Part shown: positions 1 through 5,017 of the stretch, one piece after another
Layout: each line of letters begins with the position of its first letter
Numbering within the stretch: the stretch's first letter is position 1
From: Spirochaetales bacterium
GTDB lineage: Bacteria > Spirochaetota > Spirochaetia > SZUA-6 > DRHE01
Direction: 5' to 3'
DNA: 12,345 nucleotides
NCBI GenBank assembly: GCA_011049745.1
Contig: DRHE01000075.1
Span: forward strand, 1-12,345
Program-made: the position numbers and the translations under genes
The notes under the pieces: model-generated
What the model saw: only the letters and a program-made list of their open reading frames with translations
Database searches by the model: none
What the model was told of the DNA's origin: nothing

Positions 1-193
1 CAGTTTTACCTAAAGGCCCTTCAACTTCTATGGGGCGGTCGGATTCGAGGGGGAAGAGCCATTCTCCGGAATCACCCTTGATGGAAACCCGGAGTGTACC
101 GCTCTGATTGCCGTATGCCTGGAAAGCAATAAGTCCCGTTACTGCAATTGCAATCAGAAAAGCGAGAAAATCAAGGGTTTTAACCCTTTGCAT
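1..193 (-). CDS. NusG domain II-containing membrane-anchored protein (5' part only)
   Basis: The first 64 residues are visible; the rest runs off the left edge. They show a short basic start (MQRVKTLDF), one hydrophobic segment at about residues 8-27 that would anchor or export the protein, then a beta-rich stretch with WLFPLESDRPIEVEGPLG. That pattern, a strand ending in FPL, then a strand ending in I-E-V-E-G-P, is typical of the NusG_II family found as small stand-alone proteins in spirochaetes and Firmicutes. Their function is not established, and they are not the transcription factor NusG. The ATG start is supported by GGAG 8 bases upstream (202-205). The gene begins 38 bases after the metK stop with no terminator between them, so it is probably co-transcribed with metK. 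The family call is from recalled motif resemblance. Confidence 0.72.
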   Translation of the reverse strand, partial: MQRVKTLDFLAFLIAIAVTGLIAFQAYGNQSGTLRVSIKGDSGEWLFPLESDRPIEVEGPLGKT

Positions 194-231
194 CTTGTTA
201 TCTCCATAGACCGGTAATTCAAGTTTTCCCT

Positions 232-1395
232 CTAATCAATCAGCTCTTTAACAGCCTCGACTTTATCTGTTTTTTCCCAGGGAAAACCAACACGACCGAA
301 ATGACCGTAAGCTGCTGTTTTTTGATAAATAGGCCGGCGTAAGTTAAGGCTTTCAATAATGCCTGCAGGATTCAACGGGAATACCCGTGGTATAAGTTTT
401 TCCAGTTTTTCTTCCGCGACTCTGCTGGTGCCGAAGGTGGATACAGCAATAGAGACCGGTTCAGCCACACCGATTGCATAGGCCAGCTGCACCTCGCATT
501 TTTTACATAGGCCGGCAGCCACCAGGTTCTTGGCAATATAGCGGGCCATATAAGCGGCGGAGCGGTCAACCTTTGAGGGATCCTTGCCTGAAAAAGCGCC
601 GCCTCCATGGCGGGCCATGCCGCCGTAGGTATCAACTATAATTTTACGTCCGGTTAGACCTGAATCACCATGGGGGCCGCCGATAACGAAACGGCCGGTG
701 GGGTTTATATGGTAGATAACATTGCTTTTTATCAATTCCAACGGCAGCGCCTTCTTAATTACCTCTTCGATTAATGATTCTTTCAGATGGTTATAGCTTA
801 CGTCTTCAGCGTGCTGGTGAGAAAGCACAATTGTAGTGATCTCTGCAGGTTTACCCTCTTTATAGCGCACGGTAATCTGGCATTTGCCGTCAGGCCGCAT
901 AAAGGGCAGGATGCCGCGTTTACGTACATCGGCGGCTCTCAGCATAATCCGGTTCGCATAATGTATGGGAGCGGGCATGAACTCAGGAGTTTCGCTTGAG
1001 GCAAAACCGAACATCATTCCCTGGTCGCCTGCTCCCTGTTCATGGTGCAGTCCCCGTTCCTGGTCAACACCCTGGGCAATGTCAGGGGATTGCTCATGAA
1101 TTGTGGATATTACGGAACAGGATTGATAATCTATGCCATATGAAGGGTCGTCGTAGCCTATGGATTTTAGCACACCGCGCACTACGGTCTGAAGTTCGAT
1201 ATATCCCTTAGTGGTAATCTCGCCTCCCACCAGGACCAGGCCGGTAGTGGTAAATGCCTCACAGGCTACCCGTGAATAGGGGTCCTGTGAAAGGGCACAA
1301 TCCAGTACCGCATCTGATATCTGGTCGCATATTTTATCAGGATGTCCCTCACCTACGCTTTCGGAAGTAAATACAAAGTTTTTTCGCGCAATCAA
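232..1395 (-). CDS. metK: S-adenosylmethionine synthetase (methionine adenosyltransferase)
   Basis: Cytoplasmic enzyme that joins methionine and ATP to make SAM, releasing phosphate and pyrophosphate. From the TTG start it has 387 residues, the normal family length. Motifs run in order: GEGHPDK at 15-21 (ATP/metal binding), GAGDQG at 121-126 (the family signature hexapeptide), the [18 protein letters not shown] block at about 234-251, and the glycine-rich loop GGGAFSGKD at 264-272. No key residue is missing. The TTG start at 1393-1395 is chosen because GGAGG lies 7 bases upstream and the protein then opens at the usual place. Reading farther upstream would translate the ribosome binding site and half of the terminator hairpin. 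The leader carries a promoter, a SAM-II-like riboswitch and a terminator, so SAM feedback at transcription is likely. The NusG-II gene follows after 38 bases. Confidence 0.97.
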   Translation of the reverse strand: MIARKNFVFTSESVGEGHPDKICDQISDAVLDCALSQDPYSRVACEAFTTTGLVLVGGEITTKGYIELQTVVRGVLKSIGYDDPSYGIDYQSCSVISTIHEQSPDIAQGVDQERGLHHEQGAGDQGMMFGFASSETPEFMPAPIHYANRIMLRAADVRKRGILPFMRPDGKCQITVRYKEGKPAEITTIVLSHQHAEDVSYNHLKESLIEEVIKKALPLELIKSNVIYHINPTGRFVIGGPHGDSGLTGRKIIVDTYGGMARHGGGAFSGKDPSKVDRSAAYMARYIAKNLVAAGLCKKCEVQLAYAIGVAEPVSIAVSTFGTSRVAEEKLEKLIPRVFPLNPAGIIESLNLRRPIYQKTAAYGHFGRVGFPWEKTDKVEAVKELID

Positions 1396-1402
1396 TTTAT
1401 TG

Positions 1403-1407
1403 CCTCC
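1403..1407 (-). promoter_or_regulatory. Ribosome binding site of metK
   Basis: The minus strand reads GGAGG here, followed by 7 bases and then TTG. This strong Shine-Dalgarno sequence fixes the unusual TTG start of metK. It lies downstream of the terminator hairpin and is not part of the riboswitch fold, which suggests control through termination, not through hiding of the ribosome site. Confidence 0.85.
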
Positions 1408-1424
1408 AGTAATTTTATTAACAC

Positions 1425-1454
1425 AAAAAAACCTGTGCTGCAAAAGCACAGGTT
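1425..1454 (-). terminator. Intrinsic terminator in the metK leader
   Basis: On the minus strand, AACCTGTGCT (1454-1445), a 5-base loop TTTGC, then the exact complement AGCACAGGTT (1439-1430) form a perfect 10-bp stem. The T run is seven bases long (1431-1425), so five Ts follow the stem. It stands just 30 bases before the metK start codon, which leaves no room for a normal promoter between terminator and gene. metK must therefore be reached by read-through, so the terminator acts as an attenuator. It would also stop transcripts arriving from pfk. Confidence 0.93.
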
Positions 1455-1488
1455 CTGAAATCAGATTTCCTGGCTTTTTAGTGCTTTT
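1442..1488 (-). promoter_or_regulatory. Antiterminator fold competing with the metK terminator
   Basis: AAAAGCAC (minus strand, 1488-1481) is the exact complement of GTGCTTTT (1449-1442), which is half of the terminator's 5' arm plus its loop. Inside this 8-bp helix, AGG (1471-1469) can pair with CCT (1452-1450), and GAAAT/ATTTC (1469-1465/1461-1457) can form a short hairpin. G1469 can serve only one of these last two pairings at a time. Forming the 8-bp helix excludes the terminator. Its 5' strand also overlaps the 3' tail needed for the riboswitch pseudoknot, so ligand binding and antitermination should be mutually exclusive. The pairing is seen in the sequence; the switching is inferred. 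Confidence 0.65.
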
Positions 1489-1526
1489 TTTAAAGTGGTT
1501 GCAATATGCCGCAAATCAATCCACTG
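1469..1526 (-). ncRNA. SAM-II-like riboswitch aptamer upstream of metK
   Basis: The minus strand shows an H-type pseudoknot. P1 is AGTGG (1525-1521) with CCACT (1498-1494). The 22-base loop between them contains TGATTT and, at its 3' end, TATTGCAA. A downstream tail holds CTAAAAAG followed by CC. Loop GGC (1510-1508) pairs with tail GCC (1474-1472), and loop TT (1504-1503) with AA (1478-1479), beside an unpaired T1480 where SAM-II uses a conserved U to contact the ligand. The blocks UGAUUU, UAUUGCAA and CUAAAAAG, in that order and spacing around a short P1, match the SAM-II family as I recall it. One difference: the tail reads AC before the key U where SAM-II usually has GC. Location directly ahead of metK supports SAM as ligand. 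SAM-V, which shares the SAM-II core, is the main alternative. Confidence 0.8.
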
Positions 1527-1533
1527 AGCTTTA

Positions 1534-1562
1534 AATTTAGCCATTATCCGTGGAGCTGTCAA
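1534..1562 (-). promoter_or_regulatory. Promoter of the metK leader
   Basis: Minus strand: TTGACA (1562-1557, six of six matches to the -35 consensus), exactly 17 bases, then TAAATT (1539-1534, four of six matches to the -10). Transcription should start near 1527-1529, just before P1 of the riboswitch at 1525, so the leader RNA begins with the aptamer. The -35 hexamer overlaps the pfk stop codon (the TGA lies inside TTGACA). Confidence 0.75.
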
Positions 1563-2902
1563 GGATTTTTCATAGTAATAGGCTGACCCGTTGATTCCAG
1601 CACATTCAGCCAGAGGGGGTCTTCAGGAGAAAGTTGTTTATTCTCTGAGATTGCCAGCTTAATGGGTACGTGAGTAAAATTGTTAATCCAGCGACCGATA
1701 ATTATACCGGTTTTACCGGCCATTGCCGCATGTACGGCATTCTGAGCCAGCTGAATGCAGTAAATGGAATCATTGGCGTTGGCCGGCACCGAGCGTACCA
1801 GGTAACTGGGATCAATGTATTTGATATTAACGTATATGTCTGTCTGCTCTTTGAAATACTTCTTAATACCATCTTTCAGGAAGATGCCGATATCGCCCAG
1901 CCTTTGGTTGCCGGAATCATCCTTTTGTCCCTTGCCACCGGTTACATACTGCTGGCCGGCACCCTCGGCTACAATCAGCACTGCGTGACCACGGCTGCGC
2001 AGCCGCTGCTCGAGGATTTTATAGAGACCTATGGGTCCTTCCAGGTCAAAAGGGATTTCGGGAATAAGCACATAATTGACCTCATTAAGGGCCAGGGCAG
2101 CATTGGCGGCAATAAATCCGGACATCCTGCCCATTACCTTGACAATACCGATACCGTTAGGGGCGCCTACCGCTTCGACATGAGCGCATCTGATTGCATT
2201 AGCCGCTATGGAGAAGGCGGTTTCCAGGCCGAAGGTCTTTTGGACATAGGAAATATCGTTGTCAATAGTTTTGGGAATACCAACAATAGATATATTCAAA
2301 CCACGGCGGCTGATTTCTTCGTAGATGGCTTGAGCACCATGCAAGGTGCCGTCACCGCCGATAGTAAATAGAAGGGAAATCTTCATTCGCTCCAGGCAAT
2401 CCACAATTTCACCGATATCCTGGGCTCCCCTGGAAGAAGCCAATATGCTCCCCCCCTTTTCGTGTATATCAGCAATATTTTCCGGCTTTAAAAGCAGGGA
2501 TTCGTAGTTGAATTTAGGAATAAAACCGCGGTAACCATATTTGATGCCGTAAATTGTCTTTACACCATATCGATAGTAGAGGATCATTACTAAGGAACGA
2601 ATAACATTATTGATCCCGGGGCATAAACCGCCGCAGGTAACCACAGCCGCCCTGGATTTTGAGGGATCAAAGTATATCTTTTCCCGGGGGCCGGCTTTTT
2701 CAAAGGCGGTAAGTGGTTTGTTCTGCTCAATAACCTTCAAAAGTTGATCCCGGTCATGGCAGGTCAACACGGAAGCTGAATTTTCAACATAGTTGACTAT
2801 GTTATCACCATATACAGTAGAAAGTCCGAGGGGGGAGGGAATCGCAGCTTTGCCAAGAACAGCTATTTTCAGGTCAGCCACGGTTAAATGTTCCAAACTC
2901 AT
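1559..2902 (-). CDS. pfkA: 6-phosphofructokinase, long form, probably ATP-dependent
   Basis: Phosphorylates fructose 6-phosphate to fructose 1,6-bisphosphate in glycolysis. It has 447 residues from the ATG start, longer than the 320-residue E. coli type and typical of the group seen in spirochaetes, plants and trypanosomes. After an N-terminal extension of about 80 residues come GGLCPGINNV (91-100), GGDGT (182-186), PKTIDND (210-216, with catalytic aspartates 214 and 216), MGRMSGF (257-263) and PEIPF (281-285). The Gly in GGDGT marks ATP users; pyrophosphate enzymes carry Asp there. The Lys in PKTIDND is the pyrophosphate-type residue, but ATP-dependent members with this Gly+Lys pair are known. 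The in-frame GTG at 2914 is rejected: nothing like a ribosome site precedes it, while GGGA lies before the ATG. A strong promoter sits 37 bases upstream. The stop overlaps the metK promoter. Confidence 0.9.
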   Translation of the reverse strand: MSLEHLTVADLKIAVLGKAAIPSPLGLSTVYGDNIVNYVENSASVLTCHDRDQLLKVIEQNKPLTAFEKAGPREKIYFDPSKSRAAVVTCGGLCPGINNVIRSLVMILYYRYGVKTIYGIKYGYRGFIPKFNYESLLLKPENIADIHEKGGSILASSRGAQDIGEIVDCLERMKISLLFTIGGDGTLHGAQAIYEEISRRGLNISIVGIPKTIDNDISYVQKTFGLETAFSIAANAIRCAHVEAVGAPNGIGIVKVMGRMSGFIAANAALALNEVNYVLIPEIPFDLEGPIGLYKILEQRLRSRGHAVLIVAEGAGQQYVTGGKGQKDDSGNQRLGDIGIFLKDGIKKYFKEQTDIYVNIKYIDPSYLVRSVPANANDSIYCIQLAQNAVHAAMAGKTGIIIGRWINNFTHVPIKLAISENKQLSPEDPLWLNVLESTGQPITMKNP

Positions 2903-2907
2903 ACTGG

Positions 2908-2936
2908 TTCCCACTTTGTGTTGATTTAGTTATAAT
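2908..2936 (+). promoter_or_regulatory. Possible rightward promoter for the small gene at 3003
   Basis: TTCCCA (2908-2913, four of six), 17 bases, TATAAT (2931-2936, six of six). It would start transcription near 2943 and drive the small gene at 3003. It overlaps the leftward pfk leader, so the two promoters would face away from each other over shared bases. AT-rich DNA makes a chance TATAAT likely. Confidence 0.35.
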
Positions 2937-2938
2937 TA

Positions 2939-2967
2939 CTTATAATTGAGGGTAGATGGATTGTCAA
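2939..2967 (-). promoter_or_regulatory. Promoter of pfk
   Basis: Minus strand: TTGACA (2967-2962, six of six), 17 bases, TATAAG (2944-2939, five of six). Transcription should begin near 2932, giving a leader of about 30 bases before the pfk ATG at 2902. It is among the best sigma-70-type promoters in the window. Confidence 0.8.
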
Positions 2968-3002
2968 CATTAAGAAAGCTGGCTGTTCAGCAAGGGCGGG
3001 CT

Positions 3003-3272
3003 ATGATCCGCGTCCGGTACAAAAAATCCCGGGAGCTTACCACAGTAGGCGTCTGTCCGGGATGCTGGAATATTCGTGAGCGGCGTATGGCTCTCTTGCG
3101 AAGGCTCGATAAGATGGAGCTGGAAGTGGTTTTCAAGGATGATTATCTGGATGGGGTTTACCGTTCCGGTAAAGTCCATGCCCCTGCCTGTCCCTATAGA
3201 AAAATATCTCCGGATCCCTGGGAAAGATTCAAAGCCGCTATGGGGAAGAATAGATCCCGCAGGGCTCGTTAA
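3003..3272 (+). CDS. Small hypothetical protein with a possible Cys/His zinc site
   Basis: I do not recognise the family. The 89-residue product is strongly basic, with a CPGC knuckle at 18-21 and a HAPAC segment at 59-63. Together these could form one C-C-H-C zinc site around a helical stretch (NIRERRMALLRRLDKMELE, about 23-41). The tail is rich in Arg and Lys, which would suit nucleic-acid binding, but that is inference. Amino-acid make-up looks coding, and the opposite strand offers nothing better. ATG at 3003 is preceded by AAGG with 7 bases of spacing; a TTG at 2961 after GAGGG would add 14 residues. The gene is divergent from pfk and ends 17 bases before the convergent PilZ gene. No downstream terminator is visible. 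Confidence 0.6.
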   Translation: MIRVRYKKSRELTTVGVCPGCWNIRERRMALLRRLDKMELEVVFKDDYLDGVYRSGKVHAPACPYRKISPDPWERFKAAMGKNRSRRAR

Positions 3273-3289
3273 GCAGAAGGAACTGCATA

Positions 3290-4021
3290 TTAAGATACCG
3301 CTTTTTTCAGCGATCTTTCGGAGTGTTTCTGGATAAAATTGAAGAGCTTGTGGTGGCCCCCTGTGGCAAAGGATTTGAATCGCAATCCCAATTCATTTTT
3401 GCTGCGGGTAACCCGGCAATTCAGAGATATAATATCCCGGCCAATTCTCAGGGAACAGAGGGCAAGCTCATGTCCCCGCTTGAGGCCTTTAATCATGGCC
3501 CGGGAAGATGGAAGGAAGCTGGCGCCTTGAATGGATATTTCAGTAAGCTTGCCGGTTACAATAGCCATGGTCTGCGGATTGGTGAATAAAAGCTGCAACC
3601 TGTCCGATTCTAAAGGGATCAAACGATGGAATTTACGCTGATCCTGAATTGACCGGTAGCGTTTGAAAAGCTCAGTCAGACGGCGCATCTCCTTTTTATC
3701 GGTCAGATCATTTTTAATTATTCCGTTGACCCCCAGGTAGCTGGCTTTAGCAGCTTCTTCGAATGGAAAATCTTCACCGCATAAAATAATAAAGATACTC
3801 TCTTCTTTGCTCATTTCTTCGCGCAGCAGTTTCAACAGGAGTTTCCAATGCTCGGGAAAATCTGCGGCGTTAACAATGATCATTTCAGGTTGTAGCTCTT
3901 CAAAGCGCTGAATAGCTTCAGAAGGATCGGTTATTTGCTCTATTTCAAAACCAATTGGGGCAAGATGCTCTTCCAGTAGATCTTTTAATTGTTTATCTTG
4001 TGCAATTGTCAGGACCTTCAT
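3290..4021 (-). CDS. Receiver-like and PilZ two-domain protein
   Basis: A 243-residue protein with two parts. Residues 1-120 have the layout of a response-regulator receiver: strand MKVLTIA, strand MIIVN ending at position 51, strand IFIIL at 76-80, and Lys103 in GIIKN. However, the phospho-acceptor position holds Asn51, and the usual N-terminal acidic pair is reduced to Asp9, so phosphorylation is unlikely. Residues about 125-235 resemble PilZ, the c-di-GMP-binding fold: RKFHR (129-133) fits the RxxxR motif, and EISIQG (161-166) fits (D/N)xSxxG with Glu in the first place. The likely role is a c-di-GMP effector in motility or envelope control. Its ATG directly follows the TAA of the upstream gene, so the pair is almost certainly one transcript with coupled translation. 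Confidence 0.72.
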   Translation of the reverse strand: MKVLTIAQDKQLKDLLEEHLAPIGFEIEQITDPSEAIQRFEELQPEMIIVNAADFPEHWKLLLKLLREEMSKEESIFIILCGEDFPFEEAAKASYLGVNGIIKNDLTDKKEMRRLTELFKRYRSIQDQRKFHRLIPLESDRLQLLFTNPQTMAIVTGKLTEISIQGASFLPSSRAMIKGLKRGHELALCSLRIGRDIISLNCRVTRSKNELGLRFKSFATGGHHKLFNFIQKHSERSLKKAVS

Positions 4022-4975
4022 TTATTCTGTTCCGAGATTGATTATATCATATCCGGTGATCAGCCAGAAGCGGTCTTTTCGCGTAAGATAATAGGTATAC
4101 TGCTTTACCTCTGTAAAATCGGGAAATTTATACTTTGTCTTGACAATTACCGTGGCCTCATAGAGTGTGTAGCTGGTTTTTAAAATCTCAAAACTACTGG
4201 GTACCAGGAGGATATCACGGTCTACAACCTCTTTTTGCAGTTCTTTCCTGAACTGTGACAGGACCCGGCGCTGTTCCTCTTCTGACTGCCGTTGGTACCG
4301 GCTTTCGCGCTTTGGATCTCTCCGGTAGAGGCTTTCCAGGTCCATATATAGAAAAAACTTTTCCCATTGGCCCTTCTGGCGGGCTCTGATAGTATAGTCA
4401 ACCACATCATCAGGCGCCATTTTTTCCCGCTCCAGCATTCTACCGGTTTCTTGCTCAATGAGGACTCTCTCCTCCGGTGTATCAACCGGAGGCCTGATAT
4501 TAAGGGAGAGTTTATTTGATTTTAACAAGGGGCTTTTCTCTGCGGTAAAAAGTTCGGGGTAGAAGATACACTGAACACTGTAAAGACCCGGCTGTTTGAA
4601 CTCAATAAAATCAGTTAATTTAATTACAATGCCGTATTTTTCGCCGGGCTCCAGGGTAATTTCCCGGTAGTAAAGCGGTTGATTCGAGTTTTTTGCTATG
4701 GTATATTCAGCTGCAGGACCCAGAGAGATATTAGTAGGGGTGATTACATTAAAATTATAGTTAGAAACCCGGTTGTTGGCGATTTTAAAACGGTAGCTTT
4801 GCGGTGAATTATTTATTATTGTGGCTTCAAATTGGATCGGATAATCTGAATCACCTAGATAGTAGATTGTTTTTTCGAAAAAACGAAGAGAAAAGATGAT
4901 TCCCTGTGGGTTTGTTGCAAAAAGAATGCTGCAGACTAGTAGTAATAATAATTGGATTAAAATCGATTTTTTCAA
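4022..4975 (-). CDS. Exported protein with Ig-like N-domain and NTF2-like C-domain, function unknown
   Basis: 317 residues. Residues 1-20 form a signal peptide (two Lys, then a Leu-rich core ending ILFA). Residues about 25-160 are beta-rich, with patterns such as FEATIINNS, ITLEPGEKYGIVIKL and PGLYSVQCIFYP that recall BsuPI-type intracellular proteinase inhibitor folds or other Ig-like domains. About 160-240 is charged and helical. About 250-317 ends in strands (YEATVIVKTKYKF, YTYYLTRKDRFWLITGYDI) as in NTF2-like domains. These assignments are by eye. Cys15 lies in LLVC, a poor lipobox, so lipid attachment is uncertain. The TTG start is supported by GGAG 8 bases upstream. The stop codon touches the start of the PilZ gene, suggesting a joint envelope role. 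It is divergent from mfd with 42 bases between starts. Confidence 0.68.
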   Translation of the reverse strand: MKKSILIQLLLLLVCSILFATNPQGIIFSLRFFEKTIYYLGDSDYPIQFEATIINNSPQSYRFKIANNRVSNYNFNVITPTNISLGPAAEYTIAKNSNQPLYYREITLEPGEKYGIVIKLTDFIEFKQPGLYSVQCIFYPELFTAEKSPLLKSNKLSLNIRPPVDTPEERVLIEQETGRMLEREKMAPDDVVDYTIRARQKGQWEKFFLYMDLESLYRRDPKRESRYQRQSEEEQRRVLSQFRKELQKEVVDRDILLVPSSFEILKTSYTLYEATVIVKTKYKFPDFTEVKQYTYYLTRKDRFWLITGYDIINLGTE

Positions 4976-4983
4976 AATAGTTA

Positions 4984-4987
4984 CTCC
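4984..4987 (-). promoter_or_regulatory. Ribosome binding site deciding a TTG start
   Basis: Minus-strand GGAG, then 8 bases, then TTG at 4975. It supports TTG as the initiation codon of the exported protein; the signal peptide begins there as MKKSIL. Confidence 0.65.
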
Positions 4988-4997
4988 ATTCCGCCAA

Positions 4998-5003
4998 TAT
5001 AAT
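4998..5003 (+). promoter_or_regulatory. Possible -10 element of mfd
   Basis: A perfect TATAAT lies 14 bases before the mfd ATG. No good -35 hexamer is found 16-18 bases upstream. If used, transcription would start near 5010 and leave only about 8 bases of leader without a clear Shine-Dalgarno sequence. Confidence 0.3.
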
Positions 5004-5017
5004 AGTCGGTAAATCTA

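Noticed and set aside
1461..1544. A 27-codon open frame on the minus strand across the metK leader (starts MAKFKAQW)
   Set aside because: Its ATG lies between the -35 and -10 of the metK promoter, so the leader RNA would not contain it. It has no ribosome site, and its bases are explained by the riboswitch. It has no Met codons beyond the start that could suit a leader-peptide attenuator.
1396..1558. SAM-I (S-box), SMK-box or SAM/SAH riboswitch in the metK leader
   Set aside because: The four-way junction and kink-turn sequences of the S-box are absent. The ribosome site is not paired as in SMK. The small SAM/SAH pseudoknot does not resemble the blocks seen here. SAM-II fits far better.
1670..2371. 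Long rightward open frame opposite pfk
   Set aside because: It lies completely antisense to a clearly conserved phosphofructokinase, has no recognisable motif and no promoter or ribosome site.
3270..3312. Terminators between the small zinc protein gene and the PilZ gene
   Set aside because: gcag-N6-ctgc gives only a 4-bp stem without a T run, and the other hairpin lies inside the PilZ coding end with a bulged stem. Neither is convincing.
4916..4975. Lipoprotein signal in the exported protein
   Set aside because: Cys15 follows L-L-V; Val at the -1 position is unusual even for relaxed spirochaete lipoboxes, and ILFA at 17-20 offers a signal peptidase I site. Not excluded, but not claimed.
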